Shown: positions 18,001 to 27,055 of the stretch, one piece after another
How positions within the stretch are numbered: position 1 is the stretch's first letter
How the letters are laid out: every line of letters starts with the position of its first letter
Assembly (NCBI GenBank): GCA_036702865.1
Contig: DATNQD010000086.1
Span: 62,001-126,000 of the forward strand
Source: Trichocoleus sp.
Lineage (GTDB): Bacteria > Cyanobacteriota > Cyanobacteriia > Elainellales > Elainellaceae
Direction of reading: 5' to 3'
DNA: 64,000 bases
Made by a program: the position numbers and the translations under genes
Notes under the pieces: generated by a model
Told to the model about the DNA's origin: nothing
Seen by the model: only the letters and a program-made list of their open reading frames with translations
The model's database searches: none

Positions 18001-19717
18001 GCCTCGTACCTTAAATGCTGAACAGCAATCTGCACTGCGAGTCCTGGCTCAGCAGGTAATCACCAAACTAGAATTACGCCGCAATCGCTTCGACCAACAG
18101 CAGCTAGAAGAAAAAATTATCCATGCCCAAGTCATTGAGATCGCCCAGCAAGCTCAAGACAAAACAAGCCAAATTGCGAAAGATACTGAACCAACCCTCA
18201 TCGAACAAGTCCAGCTTGCTCAGGTCATGGCTCAGTTTGGCAGTATTCTCAGCAAACGCGAGCCGCTATCCGTTGTCCTGCAAGCTTGTGCTGACGCACT
18301 GATAGAACATTTAGAGATTGCTGTCGTCACCATTTGGATCCTCAATCCTGCAACGAATCAATTAGAGATTCAAGTTGTTGCGGAACAACCAAATCGCGGC
18401 TGCCCGCCTCTTCTCTATGACTATAAAGTTCAATCCATTTTCAAAACAGGTCGTGCCTTTTACACCAACCAGCTCAACCGTGAACCAGACATCGACAAGG
18501 CTTTAGACCTGCCAAACTTACAAGAGTTTGCTGCATTTGCTGGATATCCGTTAACGGTTGCTCAGGGAGTCACTGGCGTCATCACTTTATTTGCTCGGAA
18601 TTTCCTGTCTGACGCAACCCAAATCACACTGGCAGCAATCACCGATGGCATTGCTCGATACATTGAACATCAACAAACCGAAGACCTGCTCAGGCAGCAA
18701 GCGCAACGAGAACGGCTGGTTACCACGATCGCGCAGCGAATTCGCCAGTCGCTTGATTTGGATGAAATCCTCAATACAACAGTGCAAGAAGTCCGCCATT
18801 TTTTGCAAACCGATCGCGTCGTTATCTTCCGGTTTAAGCCAAACTGGGTCGGTGTCGTGACGGTGGAATCTGTGGCAGAAGGCTGGAAACCAATTCTTCG
18901 CAGCATTATTGATGAACCCTGCTTCCGCAATGCTTTTGTGACGCAATATCAGCAGGGACGAGTCCGGGCGATCGAAGATATTTACACTGCCGGAATCACA
19001 GATTGTCATCTCCAACTGCTGGCAGAGTTTCAGGTGCGCGCTAATTTAGTAGTGCCCATTTTGCAGGGCGATCATCTTTGGGGGTTGCTCATCGCCCATC
19101 ACTGTAGCGGGACTCGTCATTGGCGACAGATTGAAATCAACTTGCTCAGTCAACTGGCAACTCAGGTGGCAATTGCAATTCAACAAGCAGAACTTTATCA
19201 GCAGGTGCAGCGCCTAGCCACGATCGACGCCCTCACTCAACTTGCCAATCGCCGTCGTTTTGAGGAGTATTTTCAGGATACGTGGCAGCAAATGAGCCGC
19301 GCCCAATCGTCGCTTTCTCTGATCCTCTGCGATATTGATTTCTTCAAAGCTTACAACGACACCTACGGTCATCCGGCAGGCGATACTTGCTTACGCGCCG
19401 TTGCCGCAGCGATCGATCGTGGCTCGAATCGAGCAGGTGATTTGGTGGCTCGTTATGGTGGCGAAGAATTTGCGATCGTCCTGCCCAATACAGATTTAGC
19501 AGGTGCAATGCTCGTTGGTAGCCGTCTTCGAGCAGAGGTGAATCGGCTCAAGCTGCCTCACTGCCAGTCTCCCCTGAGCCAATACGTTACCGTCAGTGTT
19601 GGAGTATCTAGTCTGATTCCCACCACAAACCAATCGAAGGCTGTCTTGCTGAGCAAAGCAGATCAGGCACTTTATCAGGCGAAAGCACAAGGGCGCGATC
19701 GAGTGGTGAGTTCATAG
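15026..19717 (+). CDS. cph2: Cph2-like knotless phytochrome with GGDEF-EAL, three GAF domains and a C-terminal GGDEF
   Basis: This 1563-residue light sensor is predicted to control c-di-GMP. The N-terminal GAF has the phytochrome DIP motif (D88-I89-P90) and the bilin-attachment Cys-His pair (C141-H142). The next domain is PHY-like, with tongue motifs PRxSF (371-375) and WxE (378-380). Then come a GGDEF domain with altered signature GNDEF (500-504) and an EAL domain with EAL at 627-629, DDFGTGYSS at 748 and the other metal residues, likely an active phosphodiesterase. Two ordinary GAFs (about 870-1225) follow. A cyanobacteriochrome-like GAF (about 1235-1390) has C1327-H1328 and a second cysteine in EPCF (C1299). 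The last domain is GGEEF (1478-1482) with an RxxD inhibition site. Synechocystis Cph2 has the same order but lacks the two middle GAFs. No membrane segment is visible. Confidence 0.9.
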   Translation: MAHTPNPSNSDQAIEPGNSLNQTMERIRQSSNLQETLETTVLEIQRFLKVDRVKVYRFAPDGTGEVIAESIQNGQLPTLKGLHFPASDIPPQARNLLIQAQQRVVIDVVSQRKTLSRHNPFGTGTTSSNADDIRYSPVDICHLKYLNAMGVAASLTVPILYQNQLWGLLAAHHTQPRSFSEPELQIVQILVDHLPIAIAQSELFEQTRQQALQETAISELNALLHSGEAVAELRQAALEQITKSLQATGGRLYLMADPTGHPAQIYTWGEQPEGTYLEEQIAWQQFLGWQALAPNQRWAEVQCCTIADWAQDQALQPLTVAFESTRIKSLLVVPLQYQQQQVGCLTLFRSEFETSRLWAGRWSADERNRKPRQSFEAWREQQVGQTPQWTAGEMRLAQALGLRFYISVIQQRVESLLRQHNSHDLLTGLPNRLLCEELLSLSLVNLHQQGRMLAVILLDLDRFKTINDTLGHAVGDRLLQQVSERLKTCLKEGDTLARWGNDEFTLLLPIQCADDAVQVAQTLLMMLSHPFRVDKQEFHLTASIGVALAPYDGGDAETLLKHADATLNRSKQQGQNNYLLYTPVMNTLALERLVLGNSLYRAIDQQQFLLHYQPQVDLKTGQIIGMEALVRWQHPEIGLVSPQQFIPLAEETGLICAIGEWVLQTACAQNRAWQVAGLPPIRIAVNLSAKQFQQQDLVPTIVRILRETKLEPHYLELEITESLVMQDMGYAITALRELQALGVSIAIDDFGTGYSSLASLMHFPLNALKIDRSFVQCLIQQTSNVAIVTAIISLGHGLNLKLIAEGVETVEQLEFLRLANCDVVQGYWFSQPLPLDQATQFLQQKFSRTSQAALSTAQALIPLPQNERQRVAALRQYQILDTPAEAAFDDLTHLAAQICQTPFAWISFVDEERQWLKSRFGIEITETPRSIAFCAHTILHSTLWIIPDTIADPRFANHPFVLSSPHLRFYAAMPLIDQQGFAIGALCVADRVPRTLNAEQQSALRVLAQQVITKLELRRNRFDQQQLEEKIIHAQVIEIAQQAQDKTSQIAKDTEPTLIEQVQLAQVMAQFGSILSKREPLSVVLQACADALIEHLEIAVVTIWILNPATNQLEIQVVAEQPNRGCPPLLYDYKVQSIFKTGRAFYTNQLNREPDIDKALDLPNLQEFAAFAGYPLTVAQGVTGVITLFARNFLSDATQITLAAITDGIARYIEHQQTEDLLRQQAQRERLVTTIAQRIRQSLDLDEILNTTVQEVRHFLQTDRVVIFRFKPNWVGVVTVESVAEGWKPILRSIIDEPCFRNAFVTQYQQGRVRAIEDIYTAGITDCHLQLLAEFQVRANLVVPILQGDHLWGLLIAHHCSGTRHWRQIEINLLSQLATQVAIAIQQAELYQQVQRLATIDALTQLANRRRFEEYFQDTWQQMSRAQSSLSLILCDIDFFKAYNDTYGHPAGDTCLRAVAAAIDRGSNRAGDLVARYGGEEFAIVLPNTDLAGAMLVGSRLRAEVNRLKLPHCQSPLSQYVTVSVGVSSLIPTTNQSKAVLLSKADQALYQAKAQGRDRVVSS

Positions 19718-19772
19718 CAGGCATCCTCGTGCCTTAGAATTGGAATTTAACGCAATCTGCAACCTTAGTACC

Positions 19773-21284
19773 ATGCATTCCGACTATCTGGAGCGAATTC
19801 TGACTGCTCGCGTTTATGATGTTGCTCAGGAAACCCCCCTAGAGTATGCTCCAAATCTGTCGGCGCGGCTGGATAACCAACTGCTGCTGAAGCGAGAAGA
19901 CATGCAGTCCGTCTTTTCCTTTAAGCTGCGCGGCGCATACAACAAAATGGCAAAACTGCCTCCTGACCTGCTGGCGCAGGGTGTGATTGCGGCTTCTGCC
20001 GGAAACCATGCTCAGGGCGTCGCATTAGGGGCGCGTCAACTGGGGACAAGAGCCATTATCGTCATGCCAATCACTACACCCCAAGTGAAGATTGATGCGG
20101 TGAAAGCGAGAGGCAGTGAAGTCGTTTTGCATGGCGATACTTATGACGATGCCTATGCTCATGCGCGGCAACTGGAAGCCGAAAAAGGGCTAACCTTTAT
20201 TCACCCGTTTGATGATCCCGATGTCATTGCCGGACAGGGCACGATCGGCATGGAAATTTTGCGGCAATGCCAGCAGCCAATCCATGCAATTTTTGTGGCG
20301 ATCGGCGGCGGCGGCTTAATTTCAGGAATTGCCGCTTATGTGAAAAGGCTTCGTCCTGAGATTCGGATCATTGGCGTTGAACCCAGTGATGCAAATGCAA
20401 TGTACCAGTCTTTGCAAGCCGGAGAGCGAATTCGGCTACCCCAGGTTGGTTTATTTGCCGATGGGGTCGCAGTGCGGCAGGTTGGGGAAGAAACGTTTCG
20501 GCTCTGTCAGCAGTATGTCGATGAAATCATGCTGATCGAGACTGACGATATTTGTGCGGCGATCAAAGATGTTTTTGAAGACACGCGATCGATCTTAGAA
20601 CCTGCCGGAGCACTGGCAATTGCTGCCGCCAAAGCCTACGTTGAGCGAGAACAAATTACCGGACAAAGGCTCGTTGCTGTTGCCTGTGGCGCAAACATGA
20701 ACTTCGATCGACTCCGCTTTGTGGCAGAACGGGCAGAACTTGGGGAACGCCGCGAAGCCATCTTTGCCGTCACCATTCCCGAAGAGCGGGGCAGCCTTCG
20801 CAAGTTTTGTGAATGTATTGGCAGACGCAACCTGACGGAGTTTAACTACCGCATTGCCGATGAGCAGGCCGCCCATATCTTCGTCGGCGTTCAGATCGAA
20901 AACCGAGCTGATGGCGCAAAAATGGTTGAAACTTTCGAGGCAAACGGTTTCAAAACGCTAGATCTGACAGACAACGAACTAGCAAAACTGCACCTACGGC
21001 ATATGGTAGGCGGTCGAGCGCTCCTCGCTCACAACGAACTCCTCTATCGGTTTGAGTTTCCTGAACGTCCCGGTGCTCTGATGAAATTCGTTAATTCTAT
21101 GAGCCCGAACTGGAATATCAGCCTGTTTCACTATCGCAATCACGGTGCAGACTGCGGCAGAATCGTCGTGGGGATGCAGGTTCCTCCGCATGAAATGGCA
21201 GAGTGGCAAACCTTCCTCGACTCGCTTGGCTATCGCTATTGGGATGAGAACCAGAATCCGGCGTATGGGCTATTTTTGGGATAG
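19773..21284 (+). CDS. ilvA: Threonine ammonia-lyase, biosynthetic
   Basis: IlvA deaminates threonine to 2-oxobutanoate, the first committed step of isoleucine synthesis, using pyridoxal phosphate. Lys of SFKLRGAYNKM is the cofactor lysine, SAGNHAQGVAL is the substrate/phosphate loop and GGGGLISG binds the cofactor phosphate. Two C-terminal ACT-like regulatory repeats (about 325-500) point to feedback control by isoleucine. I chose the ATG at 19773 (503 residues, the usual length). A TTG at 19740 would add 11 unconserved residues. The gene starts 55 bp after the phytochrome gene and could be read through from it, although the functions are unrelated. Confidence 0.96.
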   Translation: MHSDYLERILTARVYDVAQETPLEYAPNLSARLDNQLLLKREDMQSVFSFKLRGAYNKMAKLPPDLLAQGVIAASAGNHAQGVALGARQLGTRAIIVMPITTPQVKIDAVKARGSEVVLHGDTYDDAYAHARQLEAEKGLTFIHPFDDPDVIAGQGTIGMEILRQCQQPIHAIFVAIGGGGLISGIAAYVKRLRPEIRIIGVEPSDANAMYQSLQAGERIRLPQVGLFADGVAVRQVGEETFRLCQQYVDEIMLIETDDICAAIKDVFEDTRSILEPAGALAIAAAKAYVEREQITGQRLVAVACGANMNFDRLRFVAERAELGERREAIFAVTIPEERGSLRKFCECIGRRNLTEFNYRIADEQAAHIFVGVQIENRADGAKMVETFEANGFKTLDLTDNELAKLHLRHMVGGRALLAHNELLYRFEFPERPGALMKFVNSMSPNWNISLFHYRNHGADCGRIVVGMQVPPHEMAEWQTFLDSLGYRYWDENQNPAYGLFLG

Positions 21285-21311
21285 AAAAGCTAGGGAGCGG
21301 AGATCAGGGAT

Positions 21312-21355
21312 CAGGCAACGCAATGATCGCAGGAAGGGTCAGAAGGCGTTGCTGA
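21312..21355. repeat. Hairpin between convergent ilvA and cysH
   Basis: GCAACGC (21315-21321) pairs with GCGTTGC (21346-21352). With one bulged base the stem extends to TCAG...TGA, about ten pairs around a 24-base loop. No T-run lies on either side, so a termination role is possible but not shown. Confidence 0.35.
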
Positions 21356-21396
21356 ATCTGAGTAGGCTTTATCCCCCAACCCCTATCCCCCGTTCT

Positions 21397-22146
21397 CTAG
21401 TCTTGCGCCTCATTAATACTGTGCAAACCGCACTCCTTCTTACCCGCATCTTCCCACCACCAGCGTCCTTCACGTTCATGCTGATTTGGTAACACGGGAC
21501 GGGTGCAGGGTTCGCAGCCAATGCTGATAAAGCCTCGCTCATGGAGCGGGTTATAGGGAACTTCGTAGGAACGAATGTACATCCAGACGTCAGCAGAAGT
21601 CCAGTTGGAGAGCGGGTTAAATTTGATGAGTGAGCGATCGGCAGAAGAAAAGGCTGTATCAACCTGAACAACAGGGACATTGCCGCGAGTCATGGGGTTT
21701 TGATCCTGTCGCTGACCCGTGATCCAGGCATCCAATGTGGAGAGCTTGCGCCGTAGTGGAGCAACTTTCCGGATACCGCAGCACTCCTGGTGTCCGTCTT
21801 CATAGAAGCTAAAGAGCCCTTTTGCCGAAACCAAAGATTCAATCTGGGCTGCATCGGGATACATCATCTCGATCGAGATCCCATAGTGCTTTCGTACCCG
21901 TTCAATGAATTGATAGGTCTCAGCATGTAGCCGTCCGGTGTCAAGGCTGAAGACTTTAACATTCGGATTGATTTTGTGAGCTATGTCAATCAAAACGACA
22001 TCTTCCGCGCCACTAAAAGAAATGGCAATGTTGTCGAACAAGCTGAGAGCACGTTGCAGAATTTTTTTTGGACTTTGGGGAGACAGTTCTGCCTCCAAAC
22101 TTGCAACATCAAGTTGAGTCGGGGTCTGCTCGGTGAGTTGAACCAT
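21397..22146 (-). CDS. cysH: Phosphoadenylyl/adenylyl-sulfate reductase
   Basis: CysH reduces activated sulfate (PAPS or APS) to sulfite in assimilatory sulfur metabolism. The 249-residue protein has the [11 protein letters not shown]-loop-like motif, the [12 protein letters not shown] segment and the C-terminal catalytic cysteine in KKECGLH. It also has both cysteine pairs that ligate a [4Fe-4S] cluster, ECCGIRK and GCEPCTRP. That set is typical of APS-using reductases, though some iron-sulfur enzymes accept PAPS too, so the substrate cannot be settled here. I start it at the ATG at 22146 (MVQLTEQ). The frame extends upstream to 22197, but those residues look non-homologous. Confidence 0.94.
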   Translation of the reverse strand: MVQLTEQTPTQLDVASLEAELSPQSPKKILQRALSLFDNIAISFSGAEDVVLIDIAHKINPNVKVFSLDTGRLHAETYQFIERVRKHYGISIEMMYPDAAQIESLVSAKGLFSFYEDGHQECCGIRKVAPLRRKLSTLDAWITGQRQDQNPMTRGNVPVVQVDTAFSSADRSLIKFNPLSNWTSADVWMYIRSYEVPYNPLHERGFISIGCEPCTRPVLPNQHEREGRWWWEDAGKKECGLHSINEAQD

Positions 22147-22216
22147 GCTGCTTTCTCTTAAGACAAGGAATGGGGTTGCAAACTGCCATTCTATCAAGGA
22201 GTGTGAACTACCTGCT

Positions 22217-23287
22217 TTACTGTTCGTTCTTGCCTAACAAAAAATAAGTAAACATCTCCCCTTTGCCTTTGATCTCAATCATCCCTCGTTCTTCAAAGCG
22301 GTAGTTCGATCGCAGCAGCAGATATGTTTTGTCCGTCACTTGAATTTTGCCCGGCACGCCCTGAGATTCCATGCGGCTGGCAGTGTTGACCGTATCCCCC
22401 CAAAGATCATAAGCAAACTTGGTTGTGCCGATCACGCCTGCCCCCACGGCTCCCGTATGAATGCCAATTCGCATCGTTAAAGCAGAGCTATCTCCAGAGC
22501 TTGTACGAACTTTGAAACAGGCGATCGAGGTCTGCATCGCCAGTGCCAGATCTGCAATTGCAGCCGCATGATCAGCCCTAGGTGTGGGGAGTCCACCGAC
22601 GACAAGATAGGCGTCGCCGATCGTCTTAATCTTTTCCAGCCCAAACTTTTCAACTAGCGCATCAAAGGTTGAAAAAATTTGGTTTAGCAGTTCAACCAGA
22701 TCGGTTGGCGGTAGGGCGGCGGAGAGTTGCGTAAAATTGACAATATCGGCAAACAGCACTGTGACTTCACTAAAGTTATCCGCGATCGTTCGTTGCCCTT
22801 GCTTGAGGCGATCGGCAATGGGCTTGGGTAAAACGTTGAGCAACAGGCGTTCCGATTTTTCTTGTTCTGCCTGAATTTGCTTGAGGTAGGCTTGCTCCTG
22901 GTCGCGCAGGCGCTTTTTCTCCAGGCAAGCTCCAATTCTGGCTTTTAACAGGATCGGGTTAAAGGGCTTAAATAAATAATCTTCTGCCCCCAGTTCAATA
23001 CAGCGCACGACGCTATCAATGTCATCTAGCGCCGAGATCATAATCACCGGGATATGGCGCAAATTTGGGTCGGTTTTAAGGTGCTCTAAGACCTGGTAGC
23101 CGTTCATCACTGGCATCATGATGTCAAGCAGGATCAAATCAAACTGCTCCAGGCGAAGCTGCTCTAGAGCACGCTGCCCGTCCTCAGCCATTTTCACCTG
23201 ATGCCCCTGACGCTGAAGCCGTCGCGAGAGCAAGTCTCGATTCATTTCGTTATCATCTACTACCAGTACCCGACCCTGGTCAGTCAT
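22217..23287 (-). CDS. Response regulator fused to class III adenylate cyclase
   Basis: This 356-residue protein has a receiver domain (about 5-122) with the acidic pair in VVDDN, phospho-acceptor Asp in LLDIMMP and Lys in LFKPF. A short coiled coil (about 125-155) and a class III cyclase domain (about 170-350) follow. The two metal aspartates are in LFADIVNFT and IGDAY. The adenine-selecting Lys and Asp are in IKTIGDAY and YDLWGD, and the transition-state Asn/Arg in TVNTASRM. These residues indicate cAMP rather than cGMP. Its ATG overlaps the TGA of the upstream receiver gene by 4 bp, so the two are translationally coupled. A histidine phosphorelay, probably from the kinases encoded just upstream, should gate cAMP synthesis. 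Confidence 0.93.
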   Translation of the reverse strand: MTDQGRVLVVDDNEMNRDLLSRRLQRQGHQVKMAEDGQRALEQLRLEQFDLILLDIMMPVMNGYQVLEHLKTDPNLRHIPVIMISALDDIDSVVRCIELGAEDYLFKPFNPILLKARIGACLEKKRLRDQEQAYLKQIQAEQEKSERLLLNVLPKPIADRLKQGQRTIADNFSEVTVLFADIVNFTQLSAALPPTDLVELLNQIFSTFDALVEKFGLEKIKTIGDAYLVVGGLPTPRADHAAAIADLALAMQTSIACFKVRTSSGDSSALTMRIGIHTGAVGAGVIGTTKFAYDLWGDTVNTASRMESQGVPGKIQVTDKTYLLLRSNYRFEERGMIEIKGKGEMFTYFLLGKNEQ

Positions 23288-23658
23288 GGCGCAGCTTTCC
23301 CCAGAAGTGCTTGAATCTTACCTAATAGTCGGGCAAATTCCACAGGTTTAGTGTCATAGTCATCACAGCCTGCCTCCAGGCACTTGTCTCGATCGCCAGC
23401 CATCGCATGAGCCGTAAGTGCAATGATCGGGATCGATTGAGTGACAGGAATCATTTTCAGTTGACGGGTTGCTGACCAACCATCGAGAACCGGAAGGCTC
23501 ATATCCATCAGAATCAAATCAGGAATCTCGGTTTGTGCCATCGTAACACCCTGCTTGCCATCTACCGCAATCAAAACCTGCAACCCCTTCCGTTCTAACC
23601 TGCGAGAAAGCATGTCCCGATTCATTTCGTTGTCTTCTACTAAGAGTATTTTAGGCAT
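23284..23658 (-). CDS. Single-domain CheY-like response regulator
   Basis: This 124-residue stand-alone receiver has VEDNEMNRD, phospho-acceptor Asp in LILMDMSLPV, Thr in ALTAHAM and Lys in DTKPVE. Its start MPKILLVEDN is the ATG at 23658; a longer reading to 23700 adds 14 unlikely residues. The sequence resembles the receivers attached to hybrid kinases (DivK/CheY-like). It is the first gene of a coupled pair with the adenylate cyclase regulator and lies 267 bp downstream of the kinase genes on the same strand. It may act as a phosphate shuttle or sink. Confidence 0.93.
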   Translation of the reverse strand: MPKILLVEDNEMNRDMLSRRLERKGLQVLIAVDGKQGVTMAQTEIPDLILMDMSLPVLDGWSATRQLKMIPVTQSIPIIALTAHAMAGDRDKCLEAGCDDYDTKPVEFARLLGKIQALLGKAAP

Positions 23659-23925
23659 TTCCCGTACTTTGAACCTAAGACAGATGAAATTGGCAGACAA
23701 ATTGTCTGTAGTGCATTTGACGTGAGCCTGGGGGCAGTGTTGCTGGTTTAAGCTACATTGCGAAATTGCCCCATTTCGGGTGATTTAGGACAGGAGGAGG
23801 AGAGCACAGCAGGTCAAAGCTTGAGTCAACTCAGGTTCGCTAAAGCCTTCAACGTGACTGTTTGCTCCCTAATACTTACCTCTGCTCCTTAACGACCTAA
23901 CCCAAAGATGCTTACCCCTGAATAC

Positions 23926-26900
23926 CTAGAGAGTGCCCTCTGCTGAAACCTTTGCTACAAGATGATGACGCACTGTCGAGAACAGATCGTCGCAGTTGTA
24001 AGCACCCTTTTCTAAAATTCGTTCAACATGCCCGCGTAGCCGCAGTTCTTCAGTCGCAGTGATATGTTTTGCTGTAAGCACAATCACCGGGATCGATCGC
24101 CAGCTTTCGTGCTGCTGAAGTTTGGTGACAAAGTCAAACCCATCCATTTCGGGCATCATTAGGTCGAGCAGCACCAATCCAGGTGAGTGCTTTTCGATCT
24201 GCTCAAGAGCAACACGCCCATTTTCTGCCTCCACCACAAGCCAGCCTTCTCGCTCCAGCATTTGACGGGTCAATTCGCGAGTCAGTGGATCATCCTCTAC
24301 TAATAGAATCGTCTGAGATGGACGATCGCAGCAGTGCTTATTTAAAACTTTAACAAGGCGCGATCGATCGATGGGCTTTGTTAAATAATCGGCTGCACCG
24401 AGCGTATAGCCAATCTGCTGATCATCCACGATCGTCAGCATGATGACTGGGATATCTGCCAGTTCTGGGTCGCTCTTAAGCCGCGATAGCACTGCCCACC
24501 CGTCCATACTGGGCATCATTACATCCAGCGTGATTGCCGCCGGACGGATCTCTTTGGCTCGCTGTAGCCCTTGTTCTGCGCTCAAAGCACTCTCAATAAA
24601 AAAGCCTTGTTTGTCCAGAAAGCGGTGCATCAACGTGTGAACCGTTGGATCATCATCAATGACCAGAATTACCTTACTCTCCGGCAATGGATTGGCTTCC
24701 CGCAGCGGCAACGACTCCGCGCTCGGCAATTGTGCCATTTTGGGATTTTGCACCTGTTCTGGAAGGCGCATCAAAAAGGTACTGCCGACCCCAACCTGAC
24801 TTGTCACCGTAATCTCACCGCCCATCATCTGACAAAACCGCTGCGCGATCGTCAGCCCTAGCCCCGTCCCGCCATACTTGCGCGTTGTTGAAGCATCTGC
24901 CTGGGTAAAAGGCTGAAAGAGCCGTTCTTGCTGCTCTTGCGTCATCCCAATCCCCGTATCAGCGACCTGAAACAGGACATCGATGCAATGAGAAAAATGA
25001 GTCTCTGTGTTTTTACCTCGCTTCGCGTCTTGTTTGGTCACCGTCAGGGTCACTATGCCATTTTCAGTAAACTTATTGGCATTGCTGAGCAGATTGAACA
25101 AATTTTGGCGAACCTTGGTGAGGTCGGCGTACATTAAACCGATCGCTGCATCACAGTGGACAACGAGCGTGTTGTGCTGTTTCTCAACGATCGGCTGAAT
25201 CGTGCTGACCACTTCTTCAACCATTACAGACACCTCAAATGGTTCGAGATAAAGGTCTACCTTGCCTGCTTCAATTTTGGAAAGGTCGAGGATATCGTTG
25301 ATGAGGGTTAGCAGATGCTTCCCAGCCCCATGAATTTTTTGCAGATCAGGCACTAAGGCTTCCTGCTCGATGTCAATCACCTCTTCTTGCAGCATTTCGC
25401 TATAGCCGATGATTGCATTGAGAGGAGTTCGCAGTTCATGGCTCATGTTGGCAAGAAATTGGCTCTTTGCCTGGTTGGCTCGCTCTGCCGTTTCTTTCGC
25501 TTTTTGCAGTTCTGCTGCCTGCTTGCGCTCGGTAATGTCACGCAGGTTGAGAATGATTCCTGCCACTGCCGGATCATGCAATCGATTATTGCTCATAACT
25601 TCCAGCACCAGCCAAGAGCCGTCTTGATGCTGAATTCGCACCTCAAAGGGGAGCGCTACGCTAGTTGTTTGAACGAGCAGCCTTAAAATGTCTTCCACAA
25701 GGGGTCGATCGCCCGGATGCACCCAGTTCAGGAGCGGTTGTCCTAGCCATTGAGCAATCGAATAGCCCAATACTGTGGTGATGGAGGGACTGCCATACTG
25801 GATCACCCCTTGTCGATCGAGAATCGTGATGATGTCAGAGGAGTTTTCAATCAGCGATCGGTAGTAGGCTTCACTGTGACGCAGAGCTTCCTTGGCTTCC
25901 TTCAAGCTTTGCTCACGCTGACAGACTTTGTGCAGCATCGTTTGAAAGACCTGTGCCAAACTTCCCAGTTCATCCTGGCGGGTCGCAATTGCATTCAGGT
26001 TGGTTGGATTTTCGCCCCGCTGCACTGCATCCGCCGCATCTGTTAGTTGAGCGATCGGGTCGGTGACTTTACGTGCCAGCAAGAGCGATGCACCTAGCCC
26101 GGACGCCAGAATTAAGCCAGAGATAATTGCCGCTTGCTCTAAGCCCTGCCACATCACGCTATGCAGCGGATTCAACGAAAGATAAAGCAGCGTTGCACCC
26201 GTAATTCGGTTCGCTTCATCTCGAATGGGAGCAACGACTTTCAGTAGATTTCCATCCTGGTAGCTGTGAGTTTCACCTGTCAATAAAACTTGTTTCAGTT
26301 GGGTATCATCAGCAGCATTGTCCAGGCTGGCAACACCGCTCAACCCAGAAGCAACCCCCCGAGCCTTATTGGTGAGATTGCGATCGACAATTCGGATCGC
26401 CACGATCGATTTGCCATCAATTAATTCATTGGCTAAGCGCACCAATCCCACCTGTTGCCGTAGCCGAGTCAGCAGATTCACTTCTTGACCAACCTGCACG
26501 ATTCGAGGCTGATCAATACCTGCTACCCCAACATATTTGAAAGTGCGGGTATCAATTTCACGCTGACGCGCATCCTGCACCACAATCGAATGTTCACCAT
26601 TTAACAACGTCCAAAATTCACTTGCCTGAGGCTGTTTTTGAGGATCAGGGCTGAAGGTAAAATCGACACCCGGCACGTTTCGCAGGTAAGCATGACCCTG
26701 GCGATCGGTAATCCAAAATTCATCAATCACCGAGTTATTTGTGATTTCCCGCAAGTGGGCATTAATCTCAGCAGGACTGTAGCCTGCAGCTTCTGCCACC
26801 GCAACAAAGTGACTCACAATCTTCGCCTGTGCCACCATTTGATCACCGATCGCTCCTTCAACCTGATTCGGAACGCGATCTGCAAATCGAGCCATCCTTG

Positions 26901-27048
26901 CCAAAAATTCGGCAACCAGCACCCCGTTAGTTTGGGTCTGATCGAGCATGGCGCGCCTTGCCCCCAGAGCCAAAATCGCCGTTGTTGCCAGAACGGTTCC
27001 CGCAACTAGCGAAGTGACCATCAGCAGAATTTTGATCCGCAGTTTCAT
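23926..27048 (-). CDS. Membrane-bound hybrid histidine kinase (sensor-HAMP-PAS-HisKA-HATPase-REC-REC)
   Basis: This 1040-residue kinase starts with a membrane helix (about 8-28), then an extracytoplasmic sensor domain of about 280 residues (DUF3365/Cache-like, with [15 protein letters not shown]), a second helix near 305-335 and a HAMP linker. A PAS domain follows (about 390-510). The kinase core has H537 in SHELRTPLN and ATP-binding boxes DTGIGM and GGTGLGL. Two receivers end the protein ([13 protein letters not shown] and [12 protein letters not shown]), both with intact acidic and Lys residues. I start at the ATG at 27048, seven bases after the stop of the upstream kinase gene; a longer frame to 27114 would overlap it. 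Third of three tandem kinase genes. The sensed signal is unknown. Confidence 0.93.
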   Translation of the reverse strand: MKLRIKILLMVTSLVAGTVLATTAILALGARRAMLDQTQTNGVLVAEFLARMARFADRVPNQVEGAIGDQMVAQAKIVSHFVAVAEAAGYSPAEINAHLREITNNSVIDEFWITDRQGHAYLRNVPGVDFTFSPDPQKQPQASEFWTLLNGEHSIVVQDARQREIDTRTFKYVGVAGIDQPRIVQVGQEVNLLTRLRQQVGLVRLANELIDGKSIVAIRIVDRNLTNKARGVASGLSGVASLDNAADDTQLKQVLLTGETHSYQDGNLLKVVAPIRDEANRITGATLLYLSLNPLHSVMWQGLEQAAIISGLILASGLGASLLLARKVTDPIAQLTDAADAVQRGENPTNLNAIATRQDELGSLAQVFQTMLHKVCQREQSLKEAKEALRHSEAYYRSLIENSSDIITILDRQGVIQYGSPSITTVLGYSIAQWLGQPLLNWVHPGDRPLVEDILRLLVQTTSVALPFEVRIQHQDGSWLVLEVMSNNRLHDPAVAGIILNLRDITERKQAAELQKAKETAERANQAKSQFLANMSHELRTPLNAIIGYSEMLQEEVIDIEQEALVPDLQKIHGAGKHLLTLINDILDLSKIEAGKVDLYLEPFEVSVMVEEVVSTIQPIVEKQHNTLVVHCDAAIGLMYADLTKVRQNLFNLLSNANKFTENGIVTLTVTKQDAKRGKNTETHFSHCIDVLFQVADTGIGMTQEQQERLFQPFTQADASTTRKYGGTGLGLTIAQRFCQMMGGEITVTSQVGVGSTFLMRLPEQVQNPKMAQLPSAESLPLREANPLPESKVILVIDDDPTVHTLMHRFLDKQGFFIESALSAEQGLQRAKEIRPAAITLDVMMPSMDGWAVLSRLKSDPELADIPVIMLTIVDDQQIGYTLGAADYLTKPIDRSRLVKVLNKHCCDRPSQTILLVEDDPLTRELTRQMLEREGWLVVEAENGRVALEQIEKHSPGLVLLDLMMPEMDGFDFVTKLQQHESWRSIPVIVLTAKHITATEELRLRGHVERILEKGAYNCDDLFSTVRHHLVAKVSAEGTL

Positions 27049-27055
27049 CTTGGGT

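Noticed and set aside
18587-19015. 142-residue frame antisense to the GAF region of the Cph2-like gene
   Set aside because: Explained by the conserved sense-strand GAF domain; no signal or ribosome-binding site.
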